Numbered from the stretch's first letter, positions 7,619-16,967 are shown. The stretch is 32,346 nt of DNA from an uncultured Collinsella sp. (GCA_937958315.1 CALFGH010000131.1:1-32346), one strand, 5' to 3'. Notes: a model not told the origin generated them from the sequence alone. Numbers and translations are program-made.

Positions 7619-8434
7619 TTAACTGTGGCGGTACTCGGCGATGATGAAGTCGATGTCGGTTTGAAGGGTATCCAGGTTTGCCAAACGCTCTTTGTCGGCA
7701 GGGCGCGTGCGATAGTAGTACGGCGTCATCTGGAACACCGCCTCGATGTCGGCCTGGGTCTGGAGCGTTATCTTCGCAGACACCCGCTGCGTTCCGACCA
7801 ACTCGAGCTCGATAGTCTTCGGCAGCTTCTCGTCGTTAAGGTACGGCGTGTCGTAGAGCACCTCCTTGAGCCCAAAGAGATGACGGGCGCCCGGCACCAC
7901 GGTATAGAGCGAACCCTCTGGCGCCAGCACGCGGGCAAACTCGCGTTCGTTAAAGGGAGCGAAGAGCTCGGTCACCATATCGAAGGCGCCATCGGCCACG
8001 GGGATGTCCTTCATGTTGGCCACGAAATAGGTCGCATCGCCGCGCTTGGCGGCAAGGCGCACCATCTCTTTGCCCAGGTCGAACCCGTAAGCGTCCACAT
8101 CCGGCACCGCGCCCATGGCGCTGGTGTAGTAGCCCTCGCCACAGCAAATATCGAGCAAGGTCATGGGACCATTCGCAGACGCAGCGCGCCCAGTCGTCCG
8201 CTCGTGCACCAGCTCGACCATCGCATCGCGCAACGGCGCGTAGTATCCACGGTTCAGAAAGTCACGGCGGCTGCGTGCCTGCGACTTGGGGTCGCCCATG
8301 GAGTCGCCGCTCTTGGACGAACGCAGCAGATATAGATAGCCCTCACGAGCACGGTCAAACCGGTGTCCGCCCGCACATGAAGCACCACGCTCATCGTCCA
8401 CCAACGGTTCATGGCAAACGGGACACAACAACAT
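7619..8434 (-). CDS. rlmA: RlmA-family 23S rRNA (guanine-N1) methyltransferase
   Basis: The 271-residue product starts with the zinc-binding module CPVCHEPL...CAGGHRFDRAREGYLYLL typical of RlmA/TlrB. It continues with GDPKSQARSRRDFLNRGYYA and SAM motif I LLDICCGEGYYTSAM (compare LDIGCGEGYYTHAF in E. coli RlmA). Later motifs PFNEREFARVLAPEGSLYTV, GARHLFGLKEVLYD and FQMTPYYYRT also match. The enzyme methylates N1 of G745 or G748 in 23S helix 35; the G748 form gives tylosin resistance in producers. Which guanine applies here cannot be told. AAGGAG precedes the ATG. The gene is monocistronic and convergent with the gene at 7089. Confidence 0.88.
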   Translation of the reverse strand: MLLCPVCHEPLVDDERGASCAGGHRFDRAREGYLYLLRSSKSGDSMGDPKSQARSRRDFLNRGYYAPLRDAMVELVHERTTGRAASANGPMTLLDICCGEGYYTSAMGAVPDVDAYGFDLGKEMVRLAAKRGDATYFVANMKDIPVADGAFDMVTELFAPFNEREFARVLAPEGSLYTVVPGARHLFGLKEVLYDTPYLNDEKLPKTIELELVGTQRVSAKITLQTQADIEAVFQMTPYYYRTRPADKERLANLDTLQTDIDFIIAEYRHS

Positions 8435-8490
8435 GGCAACTCCTTAGCGCGGACTACACAACGCCCACCATTGTCGCACGCCTTCCACAC

Positions 8491-8547
8491 CTAGTCATTG
8501 GGGACGTTCTTAAATGATTAGCCGTTAAAGAACGTCCCCAATGACTA
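8491..8547. repeat. Near-perfect inverted repeat, GGGACGTTC family A
   Basis: The left arm CTAGTCATTGGGGACGTTCT at 8491-8510 pairs with AGAACGTCCCCAATGACTAG at 8527-8546, around a centre resembling AATGACTAGTCGTTAA. It lies between the divergent rlmA and MATE genes. Related copies occur at 29291 and 30387, with degraded pieces near 29637 and 29685. Confidence 0.75.
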
Positions 8548-8612
8548 GTCGATTAGGAGTATCATCATCTGCGCAAATAAGCACGAAAGAGCATATTAGA
8601 GATTGAGAGCGT

Positions 8613-9995
8613 ATGGCTGATACCGCATCTAAGCACATTGACATGATCACCGGCTCGCTGTGGCGAAATATTCCCCTGTTCGCCTTCCCCGTGGCCGCCA
8701 CGAGCATCTTGGAGCAGCTATCGAACCTCATCGCCACGGTCATCATCGGTAATTTCTCGGGCGACCAGGGAACCCTCGCCATGGCGGCGGTCGGCTCCAA
8801 TGTCCCGCTTACCAGTCTTATGCTCAACCTGTTTATTGGCATGTCGCTTGGTTCCAACGTGGTCATCGCCAACGCTATCGGCCGCAATGATCAGAACATG
8901 GTCAAACGCGCCGTCCACACCTCGATTTTGATGGCGCTTGTAGGCTTTGTCGTCATCGCGCTGGGCGAGATCTTTGCCGAGCCCATGCTCGCCGCGCTCA
9001 ACGTTCCCGCCGAGACCATGCCGCTCGCCTCACTCTATCTGCGCGTCTTTTTGCTCAGCATGCCCTCGATCTTGCTCTACAACTTTGAGGCCGCGATCTT
9101 CCGCTCCGTCGGCATCACCCGCATGCCGCTACAGGCGCTTGCCGTGTCCACCGTCCTCAACATTGGCCTGGACCTCATCTTTGTCCCCGTACTCCACTGG
9201 GGCGTCGCGGGCGTCGCCATCGCCACCGCCATCGCCTACACCGTCAGCGCCGCCACGCTCTTTGTCCGCCTGCTCAAGACCGACTCCGTCGTCCGTGTCA
9301 CCCCGCGCGACCTAGCTATCGACCCCGTCGCCCTCAAGCGCATCGTCAAGATCGGCCTGCCCGCCGGCATCCAAAGCGCCGTCTTTGCCGTCGCCAACAT
9401 CATCATCCAGTCTGCCATCAACAGCCTGGGCACCGAGGTCATGGCGGCCTCGAGCGCCGCCATGAGCCTGGAGTACGTGTGCTACAACCTGCTCAACAGC
9501 TTTAGCCAGGCTTGCACTACCTTTGTGGGACAAAATCACGGCGCCCGCCAGATCGACCGCTGCACCAAGACGCTTAAGGTCTGCCTGGTCGAAGGCGGTA
9601 TCGTCGCGCTCACCACAATTATCGTTATTGTCGGCCTGGGGCGCGAGATCTTGTCGCTGTTCAACAGCGATCCCAACATCGTCTCGATCGGCTATATCCG
9701 CGTGTGCTCGATTTTCCCGGCGTACGCCTTTAGCATGTTCTACGAAAACATGTCCGGCTACCTGCGCGGCTTTGGTATCTCGCTCATGCCCGCCCTCATC
9801 ACCATGATCTGTGTCTGCGGCATCCGCTTCTATTGGGTGTTCTGCGTGTTCCCGCGCTTCCGCACCTTTGCGAACATCATGATGGTCTACCCCATCAGCC
9901 TGGGCACCACGGCGTTCTTTATGGTCGTGGCGGTATTACTCTGCCACCCGGCACGCACCTATCGCGCCGCCCAAGCCAAAGCGACAGCCCGCTAA
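8613..9995 (+). CDS. MATE family multidrug/Na+-coupled exporter
   Basis: The 460-residue integral membrane protein has about 12 helices in two related halves. The first half opens with GSLWRNIPLFAFPVAATSIL and contains LEQLSNLIATVIIGNFSG, the MatE-domain start. The second half begins near VALKRIVKIGLPAGIQSAVF, the usual MATE repeat, with FVGQNHGARQIDR later. MATE proteins export cationic drugs or metabolites using sodium or proton gradients; the substrate is not predictable. The ribosome-binding site is weak (GAGAG). The GGGAC inverted repeat lies just upstream, so expression may be affected by it. It is convergent with the LysR gene. Confidence 0.92.
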   Translation: MADTASKHIDMITGSLWRNIPLFAFPVAATSILEQLSNLIATVIIGNFSGDQGTLAMAAVGSNVPLTSLMLNLFIGMSLGSNVVIANAIGRNDQNMVKRAVHTSILMALVGFVVIALGEIFAEPMLAALNVPAETMPLASLYLRVFLLSMPSILLYNFEAAIFRSVGITRMPLQALAVSTVLNIGLDLIFVPVLHWGVAGVAIATAIAYTVSAATLFVRLLKTDSVVRVTPRDLAIDPVALKRIVKIGLPAGIQSAVFAVANIIIQSAINSLGTEVMAASSAAMSLEYVCYNLLNSFSQACTTFVGQNHGARQIDRCTKTLKVCLVEGGIVALTTIIVIVGLGREILSLFNSDPNIVSIGYIRVCSIFPAYAFSMFYENMSGYLRGFGISLMPALITMICVCGIRFYWVFCVFPRFRTFANIMMVYPISLGTTAFFMVVAVLLCHPARTYRAAQAKATAR

Positions 9996-10022
9996 ACACC
10001 GCACTCAACGCCACGCCAGTCA

Positions 10023-10889
10023 TTAATTGACAATATGCGAGCTCATATAGTCGATAAAGCGCCTCGTGGCGATGGGCATGGTGTCCCAGCTGCGCCAGGC
10101 GGCCACCACGTCGCGCGAGGGGGCATGCACGATAGGCCGCACACGGATATCGGCTTGCACGCCCTCAACGGTACGGCGATAAAGCATACTCACGCCCAGG
10201 CCTTCCTCCACCATCGCCATGATGGTGTAGTCGTCGGTCACCTCGCTCGTCACGTGCGGCGACAGCCCATGCGCCGCGAATGCATCGAGCACCAGACTCT
10301 GTTCGCCCTCATCCAGCAGCACAAACGGCTCGGACGCCAGGTCGGCAAGTGTCACCTTTTCCTTTGCCGTCAGCGGATGCTCGGCCGGCAACAATGCTAC
10401 CAACTCGTCGTGATAGACGACGCGCTTCTCGAGCCCAGCGGTAAATCCGCGTGCCGTAAAACAAAAATCAACCATGCCATCGTGCACCCATTGAGCGTTG
10501 CGCGTGTAATCGCCCTGTTTGAGGGTGAAGCGTACGCCCGGGTGCAGCGCACCAAAGTCGCGGATCACACGCGGCAGCACGGTACGACTCACGTTAGTAA
10601 ACGTCGCGATGCGAATATCGGTCGACGAAAGCCCCAGCAGCTCCTGGCGCTTGCCCTCAAGCTCGGCCTCAGCAGTCACGATCTGGCGCAGGTACGGCAG
10701 ATATTGTTTACCGTCGCGCGTAAGCGAAACGCCCTGCTTTCCGCGCTCGATTAGCGTGGTACCCAGCTCGCGCTCGAGCGCCTTGACGGCCTGGCTCACC
10801 GCACTTTGCGTATAGCCCAGCTCGTCCGCCGCGCCCTTAAGACTGCCACGATCGACCACCATACAAACAATCTGATACCGCGATGCCAT
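10023..10889 (-). CDS. LysR-type transcriptional regulator
   Basis: The 288-residue product has an N-terminal winged helix-turn-helix (YQIVCMVVDRGSLKGAADEL, then TQSAVSQAVKALERELGTTL) at about residues 5-60. A LysR substrate-binding domain follows from about residue 90 (DIRIATFTNVSRTVLPRVIR onward). It is divergent from the EamA transporter gene at 11048, the classic LTTR arrangement, so that transporter is its likely target. The 158-bp intergenic region holds a 13-bp palindrome at 10938-10950. The inducer is unknown. Confidence 0.9.
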   Translation of the reverse strand: MASRYQIVCMVVDRGSLKGAADELGYTQSAVSQAVKALERELGTTLIERGKQGVSLTRDGKQYLPYLRQIVTAEAELEGKRQELLGLSSTDIRIATFTNVSRTVLPRVIRDFGALHPGVRFTLKQGDYTRNAQWVHDGMVDFCFTARGFTAGLEKRVVYHDELVALLPAEHPLTAKEKVTLADLASEPFVLLDEGEQSLVLDAFAAHGLSPHVTSEVTDDYTIMAMVEEGLGVSMLYRRTVEGVQADIRVRPIVHAPSRDVVAAWRSWDTMPIATRRFIDYMSSHIVN

Positions 10890-10937
10890 CGTGCCTCCAC
10901 ATCAATGCAGCCGTAAAACGTTTTGCCAGCGCTTTTC

Positions 10938-10950
10938 CTAATGACATTAG
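10938..10950. promoter_or_regulatory. Candidate LysR operator
   Basis: CTAATGACATTAG is a perfect 6-bp dyad around one base in the divergent LysR/EamA region. LTTR sites are typically short AT-rich dyads of the T-N11-A kind, and this TAATGACATTA fits loosely. Binding by the neighbouring regulator is inferred. Confidence 0.35.
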
Positions 10951-11047
10951 CATTTCTTAATCATACTGAAGATACATTCGCTTTACTACATCCACATCTG
11001 GGAGCAGAATCCTTTTTACGAAACCGTTCTGTAACAAAAGGAGTCCC

Positions 11048-11950
11048 ATGGATCGCAAAAAAGCAATCGCGCTCTCATTTTCCGTTCCCGTCGCATGGGG
11101 CTTTTCGTACCCCCTCATGAAGATCGGCATGGACAGTATGAACGCCACGAGCATCGTTGCGCTGCGCTGCATCATCGCCTTTGTGGCTTGCCTGCTGCTC
11201 TTCCACAAGCGCGCTTTCCGCATCAACCGCGACCTTATGGTCCGCGCTGCCATCATCGGCGCCATTATGGCAACCGAACTCACCTGCATGTGCCTGGGCT
11301 CCAGCCTCACCTCCGCCTCCACCGCCGGCTTTTTGCAGAGCCTGACGGTCGTGATCGTGCCGTTTGCCAACGCCGCCCTGCTGCGTCGTGCCCCCGAGCG
11401 CAAAGTGCTCGTCGGCACCGCCATCGTCACCTGCGGTATGTTGCTGCTCTCGGGCGCCGACTTCACCAGCCTGAACCCGGGCGCGCTCATCATGCTGCTC
11501 TCCGCTTTTGTCTATGCCGGCCATATCATTGTGGCGAAGCGCTTTGTCGAAGATGTCGACCCGCTGGCCCTGGGCGTTTGGCAGCTGGGCTTCGGCGGCT
11601 TATTCTCGGGTATCGCCGCATTCACCTTTGGCGGTTTCACGCTTCCCGGCACGCCGAGCGAGATTGTCGTTGTCGTCGCGCTCGCACTCATCTGCTCTGC
11701 CTATGGCTTTATCACCCAAACGCTCGTGCAGCCCCACGTGCCTGCCGAGACCACCGGCTTCGCTTTCTCGCTCGAGCCGGTCTGCTCCGCCGTCTTTTCG
11801 TTCTTCCTGGTCGGCGAGGTCCTGAGCCCCATCGCCTTCTTTGGCGCCACCCTCATCCTCACCGGCGTCATGGTGGCAACCGTCGAGCTTCCGCGCCTCC
11901 GTGCACATGGACAGGCCCGTATGGCAGGAGCGCCCGAGCGCGTCTCGTAG
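11048..11950 (+). CDS. EamA/DMT-superfamily transporter
   Basis: The 300-residue product has ten predicted helices as two EamA repeats. The first is AIALSFSVPVAWGFSYPLMK and following; the second starts near GALIMLLSAFVYAGHIIVAK. It ends with a short polar tail. EamA proteins move metabolites or amino acids outward. AAAGGAG lies just before the ATG. It is divergent from a LysR regulator, implying induction by a small ligand, and is followed by a short hairpin at 11978-11998 before ung. Substrate unknown. Confidence 0.9.
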   Translation: MDRKKAIALSFSVPVAWGFSYPLMKIGMDSMNATSIVALRCIIAFVACLLLFHKRAFRINRDLMVRAAIIGAIMATELTCMCLGSSLTSASTAGFLQSLTVVIVPFANAALLRRAPERKVLVGTAIVTCGMLLLSGADFTSLNPGALIMLLSAFVYAGHIIVAKRFVEDVDPLALGVWQLGFGGLFSGIAAFTFGGFTLPGTPSEIVVVVALALICSAYGFITQTLVQPHVPAETTGFAFSLEPVCSAVFSFFLVGEVLSPIAFFGATLILTGVMVATVELPRLRAHGQARMAGAPERVS

Positions 11951-11977
11951 ACCCCGTTCTTCATACAGCCGTGTCAT

Positions 11978-11998
11978 AAAGGCAACCGGTGCGCCTTT
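11978..11998. terminator. Small AAAGGC/GCCTTT hairpin before ung
   Basis: AAAGGC and GCCTTT flank a 9-nt loop 28 bp after the EamA stop. The right arm overlaps TTTACAAT, which could also be the -10 region of the ung promoter. Its strength as a terminator is modest. Confidence 0.35.
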
Positions 11999-12038
11999 AC
12001 AATAGATGCCAACAGAGCATCTACCATAAAGGAGCCCC

Positions 12039-12764
12039 ATGGACACCGCAACCCGCGACCACAACATAGCAACTTGGTTGGGCGATGCGCCGCAGCCGGT
12101 ACGTGACACTACGAACCAGCTGCTCGAGCGCATCGCCCTTTTGCGTGCCGAGCAAACCATCTACCCGGCACAAGACGACATCCTCAATGCCCTCGCCTAC
12201 ACGCCGGCCGACCAGGTCAAGGTTGTCATCTTGGGTCAAGACCCCTATCACGGACCCAACCAGGCAATGGGGCTGTCGTTCTCGGTCCCCGCGACGCAAA
12301 CCAAGTTGCCGCCGAGCCTGCGCAACATCTATAAGGAGCTCAAAGCCGATTTGGGCTGCCCCATTCCCGCCACGGGAGACCTAACCCCATGGGCACAACA
12401 GGGCGTCCTGCTCCTCAACACTACGCTCACCGTGCGCGAGCATGCCGCGAACTCGCACGCCAAGCTGGGCTGGAGCACGCTCACCGACTACGTTATCGAA
12501 CGCTGCTGCCAGCTGCCCCAGCCGGTCGTCTTTTTGGCATGGGGCCGCTTTGCCCAGCAGATGGTCGAAGGCAAGCTCGCCGCAATCGGCGCGGGCAAGG
12601 CAACCGGCAAGTTCTGCCTGGCCTCTACGCACCCCTCGCCGCTTTCGGCCAACCGTGCCACGGCAGAACTCCCCGCTTTTATGGGGTCGCGCCCCTTCTC
12701 CGCTGCCAATCGGCTACTCGAACAGCACGGCTCGACCCCCGTCAACTGGACTTGCCTCAGCTAA
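12039..12764 (+). CDS. ung: Uracil-DNA glycosylase, family 1
   Basis: The 241-residue enzyme removes uracil from DNA, the first step of base excision repair. The water-activating motif VVILGQDPYHGPNQAMGLSF places the catalytic aspartate at residue 68. The HPSPLSANR motif near residues 198-206 supplies the catalytic histidine and DNA-intercalation loop. LTPWAQQGVLLLNTTLTVR is also conserved. Length is normal for family 1. AAAGGAG precedes the ATG. It is a single gene closed by a strong hairpin shared with the convergent SDR gene. Confidence 0.96.
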   Translation: MDTATRDHNIATWLGDAPQPVRDTTNQLLERIALLRAEQTIYPAQDDILNALAYTPADQVKVVILGQDPYHGPNQAMGLSFSVPATQTKLPPSLRNIYKELKADLGCPIPATGDLTPWAQQGVLLLNTTLTVREHAANSHAKLGWSTLTDYVIERCCQLPQPVVFLAWGRFAQQMVEGKLAAIGAGKATGKFCLASTHPSPLSANRATAELPAFMGSRPFSAANRLLEQHGSTPVNWTCLS

Positions 12765-12779
12765 AAATCGATACATCAA

Positions 12780-12813
12780 AAACGCGCCCGACGACTTTCC
12801 ATCGGGCGCGTTT
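12780..12813. terminator. Bidirectional intrinsic terminator
   Basis: AAACGCGCCCGA and TCGGGCGCGTTT are perfect 12-bp arms around a 10-nt loop, with A and T runs on either side. It sits exactly between the convergent ung gene and the minus-strand SDR gene and should stop both. Confidence 0.85.
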
Positions 12814-12814
12814 C

Positions 12815-13495
12815 CTATTCGGGCCAAATAAATTGTGTGCGGCCGGCCTCGCCGCCATCGATCAGCAGGCTCTGCCCGGTCATAAACCGGTTGGTCACGC
12901 CCACAAAGTAGATCCACTCGGCGATCTCTTGGGCAGTGGCCCAGCGCTTAAGCGGCGTGAGCTCCATAATCTGGTTCCACAGGTGCTCGTCTTCCATCAC
13001 ACAACGGTTGAGCGGCGTGATAACGCCGCCCGGGTCCACACTGTTGGCGATGGCCTGCGGTGCCAGGCGGTTTGCAAGGTTCTTGGTGTAGGCAATAACG
13101 CCGCCCTTGCTGGCAGCATAGGCGGGAAACTCCGATCCCGTATGCCCGCTCGCCGACCCCACATTGACCACGGATTTGATAGCCGGCGCCGGCCTGGCGG
13201 CAAGCCCCTCTCCCACAAAGGCGTAGCGCTCGGTCACGTTGATGGTGCCACACAGGTTGGCGGCGATGTCGTCAGCCGAATCCTGCACACCGGCAACGTT
13301 CACGATTACCTGGGGTTCAAGGTCGTCTGGAAACGAGTCTGGCTCACGTACATCAACGATCAGATGGCGGTAGCGCTCGTGTTCGATCGCCGGCGGCAGC
13401 AGATCGAAGCCCACGACCTCGTGGCCCTCGTCCAAAAAGCGCTGCACGCACGCGGCTCCGATACCGCCCGAAGCGCCCGTGATCAAAACCCGCAT
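12815..13495 (-). CDS. Short-chain dehydrogenase/reductase
   Basis: The 226-residue product carries the SDR cofactor motif VLITGASGGIGAACVQRFL at the N-terminus, a VNVAGVQ strand in place of the usual NNAG, the catalytic serine in VNVGSASG, and the YAASKGG active-site Tyr/Lys. The C-terminal GQSLLIDGGEAGRT is typical of FabG-like classical SDRs. It starts with AAGGAG and lies 9 bp downstream of the VUT transporter gene, so the two form an operon. SDRs are not known steps of queuosine salvage, so the functional link is open. Confidence 0.85.
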   Translation of the reverse strand: MRVLITGASGGIGAACVQRFLDEGHEVVGFDLLPPAIEHERYRHLIVDVREPDSFPDDLEPQVIVNVAGVQDSADDIAANLCGTINVTERYAFVGEGLAARPAPAIKSVVNVGSASGHTGSEFPAYAASKGGVIAYTKNLANRLAPQAIANSVDPGGVITPLNRCVMEDEHLWNQIMELTPLKRWATAQEIAEWIYFVGVTNRFMTGQSLLIDGGEAGRTQFIWPE

Positions 13496-13504
13496 ATTTG
13501 CTCC

Positions 13505-14227
13505 TTAGGCGGTTGCGTGGCGCTCGAGGTACTCGGAACCCACATTCTCGCGCTCCCAGCCGCGCACGACCTTGTAGCCCACGGGGCTCAGGAAGACCTC
13601 GCACAGCAGCTCGGCGACAGCGCCGGTCAGCGAGCACATAAGGACCTGCACCCAGGTCCAACCAAAGAACGTGTGGCTCACCACAATGGCAAAGACCAGG
13701 TTGTCGATAAACTGGCCAACACCCGTGGACACATAGGAGCGGAAGGCGAAGCTCGCAAAATTATTCTTTTTGAGCATGCGGCCGAGCGACTGGTTGAGCG
13801 TGGAGTTAACCACGGCAGAGACGAGCATTGCCAGCGAAGAGCCCAGCACCACGTACCAGGTGCCACCGATGGTAGCGTTAAGGGCAGTGTTAACCTCGAT
13901 CATGCCCGTGTCGTAGTAGGCGCCCCACATACCGGGCGTGAGCGAGCATGCCCAAAAGCACAGGCTCACGGCCAGGTTGACCAGCAGCGCGAGGATAGAG
14001 ATTTTGATGGATGCCTTGGCGCCAAAGCGTTTGCAGATCATGTCCTGGCACAAAAACGAAACCCAGCTCACCACAAAGCCGCAATCGAGTGCCAGATACG
14101 GCAGGCTGATGAGCTCTTTGTTGGCCAGCAGGTTCATCATGATGACACTCACGAAAAACAGCGAAACCGTTGCCGCGGGAATGCTCCGCAGCAGGACCTT
14201 GTAGTCCTCCATGACCTTCTTGATCAT
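13505..14227 (-). CDS. VUT/YhhQ-family queuosine-precursor transporter
   Basis: The 240-residue membrane protein has about six helices. Helix 1 begins IPAATVSLFFVSVIMMNLLA and is followed by LPYLALDCGFVVSWVSFLCQDMICKRFG. The STLNQSLGRMLKKN and FRSYVSTGVGQFIDNLVFAI regions match the VUT (COG1738) family. E. coli YhhQ imports preQ0/preQ1, precursors of the tRNA base queuosine. GGAG lies 7 nt before the ATG. The leader carries a candidate preQ1-I riboswitch at 14236-14283, an independent clue to the substrate. The next gene in the operon is the SDR. Confidence 0.82.
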   Translation of the reverse strand: MIKKVMEDYKVLLRSIPAATVSLFFVSVIMMNLLANKELISLPYLALDCGFVVSWVSFLCQDMICKRFGAKASIKISILALLVNLAVSLCFWACSLTPGMWGAYYDTGMIEVNTALNATIGGTWYVVLGSSLAMLVSAVVNSTLNQSLGRMLKKNNFASFAFRSYVSTGVGQFIDNLVFAIVVSHTFFGWTWVQVLMCSLTGAVAELLCEVFLSPVGYKVVRGWERENVGSEYLERHATA

Positions 14228-14235
14228 TATGTACT

Positions 14236-14283
14236 CCTTTGGTTTTAGGTTTAACGAGCAGGATATCGGACCCGAACTGCTCG
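14236..14283 (-). promoter_or_regulatory. Candidate preQ1-I riboswitch
   Basis: On the minus strand, a stem CGAGCAG / CTGCTCG encloses a loop starting UUC then GGGU, and is followed by the A-rich tail TTAAACCTAAAACC running directly into AAAGGAG, the ribosome-binding site. Stem, UUC, P2 half, stem, A-rich tail, P2 half at the Shine-Dalgarno is the preQ1-I architecture. The tail resembles that of the Thermoanaerobacter aptamer (CCAG then UUAACAAAACAAGG). GGU in the loop can pair with ACC of the tail. Placement before a YhhQ-type gene supports it; covariation has not been tested. Confidence 0.5.
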
Positions 14284-14347
14284 GACGCCCCGGTCTTGAG
14301 ACGACGGTGGGTATGATAGCCGCTCACACGGCATCAGGCAAGTAAAT

Positions 14348-14377
14348 GGCGCGGCAGCCCCGCAGGGTCACCGCGCC
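14348..14377 (-). terminator. Probable prfC terminator hairpin
   Basis: GGCGCGG and CCGCGCC form 7-bp arms just past the prfC stop, followed on the minus strand by ATTTACTT. It is GC-rich with a poor T-tract, so moderately supported. Confidence 0.45.
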
Positions 14378-14383
14378 GATGCG

Positions 14384-15997
<1,614 letters not shown>

Positions 15998-16140
15998 GCG
16001 GATCCTTTCTTGCATTGAGTGCATTACGTCGTTGTAACCGCACTATTGTAGCCGCGAAATCTCGCTCTAGGGCGCCTATCAGGACAAATTCATCAGTCAG
16101 AACGTGAACGGCTAGTTATCGAAAGTATTCTGCAGCAGAC

Positions 16141-16439
16141 TGTCTCAATCTGTAACAGCAGGCGACCCAAAACGGACCCAGATGTTACAGATTGAGACAA
16201 ACAAACCTGCCCGCCGACACAATCTCAATCTGTAACACCTGACCGCCCAAATTGGGTCTAGCTGTTACAAATCGAGATAAACGGAAAGGCAGGCAGCCAA
16301 TGTCTCGTTCTGTAACATCTAGCCGCGCAAATCGACTCTTACTGTTACAGATTGAGACAAATAGGCAGGCGGGAAAATAACATCTCAATCTGTAACAGCT
16401 GGCGACCAAAAACGGATCCAGATGTTACAGATTGAGATT
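16141..16439. repeat. Array of four 59-nt stem-loops at exact 80-bp period
   Basis: Units begin at 16141, 16221, 16301 and 16381. Each has a 16-17-bp arm (type TGTCTCAATCTGTAACA), a 25-nt loop region, then the reverse-complement arm (TGTTACAGATTGAGACA); spacers are 21 nt. Arms are perfect in units 1 and 4 and carry two mismatches each in units 2 and 3. Loop regions are always 25 nt, keep a central AAA and have partial inner pairing (CTGG/CCAG in unit 4). Spacers 2 and 3 share AGGCAGGC; spacer 1 contains CCTGCC, which could pair with it. The array lies between divergent prfC and the GntR-ABC operon. No coding frame or known family was recognised. The rest of 15998-16140 has only the prfC leader. 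Confidence 0.9.
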
Positions 16440-16485
16440 GTTTTGGAGCAAGCGCGGCGCCGATGGTCTATTCCACATTTAGCTC

Positions 16486-16536
16486 TTGCATAACTGTGCA
16501 TAGTGTATATATACTGTGCTTACCGGTTATATACAC
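16486..16536 (+). promoter_or_regulatory. Promoter and GntR-type operator of the ABC operon
   Basis: TTGCAT at 16486-16491, a 16-nt spacer and TATATA at 16508-16513 make a reasonable sigma-A promoter. GTGTATATA (16503-16511) and TATATACAC (16528-16536) form a perfect 9-bp inverted repeat overlapping the -10 and start region. GTGTA...TACAC dyads are typical of YtrA-subfamily GntR operators, so the GntR protein encoded next is expected to repress its own operon here. Confidence 0.5.
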
Positions 16537-16563
16537 GTGTAGCCCAACAGCTAAGGAGCCGCT

Positions 16564-16944
16564 GTGGACATCATCCTATCCAATTCGAGCGATAAGCCCA
16601 TCTACGAGCAGATAACCTCGCAGGTCAAAGCTCAGATCTTATCGGGCACGCTCGCTGCGGGAGCCAAACTCCCCAGCATCCGTGCACTCGCGAGCGACCT
16701 GGGTGTGAGCGTCATCACCACCAAGCGCGCCTACGCCGACCTAGAGCAACTCGGGTTTATCTGCACCGTGCAGGGCAAGGGCTGCTTTGTCGCCGAGGGC
16801 AACCAGGAACTCTTGCGCGAAAACCAGCTCTGCCATATCGAAGAGCTACTTGCGAAAGCGGCGAGCCAAGCCGAAACCCTGGGCGTCACGCGCGACAAAC
16901 TGCACGAGATGCTCGACCTGGTAGCCCCCGAAACCATGCAGTAG
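16564..16944 (+). CDS. GntR-family regulator, YtrA subfamily
   Basis: The 126-residue product is a short GntR regulator: a winged helix (IYEQITSQVKAQILSGTLAA, LPSIRALASDLGVSVITTKR) at about residues 13-70 followed by only about 50 residues of helical tail. That short C-terminus defines the YtrA subfamily, whose genes sit first in operons with ABC exporters. The start is GTG with AAGGAG 5 nt upstream. It precedes the ABC ATPase by 23 bp, so it likely autoregulates this operon through the dyad at 16503-16536. Confidence 0.9.
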   Translation: MDIILSNSSDKPIYEQITSQVKAQILSGTLAAGAKLPSIRALASDLGVSVITTKRAYADLEQLGFICTVQGKGCFVAEGNQELLRENQLCHIEELLAKAASQAETLGVTRDKLHEMLDLVAPETMQ

Positions 16945-16967
16945 CCATCTGAAAGAAAGGCTATACC

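Noticed and set aside
11025..11036. CGTTCTGTAACA upstream of the EamA gene, matching part of stem-loop unit 3
   Set aside because: A 12-base match without the opposite arm is too little to call a fifth unit; likely chance.
12389..14248. 619-codon open frame on the plus strand
   Set aside because: It is antisense to ung's end, the SDR and the VUT transporter, whose frames have clear family motifs; long antisense frames are common at this GC content.
16141..16439. CRISPR array
   Set aside because: The repeating unit is a 59-nt palindrome with its variable part inside the hairpin; spacers are only 21 nt and related to one another, and no cas genes are present.
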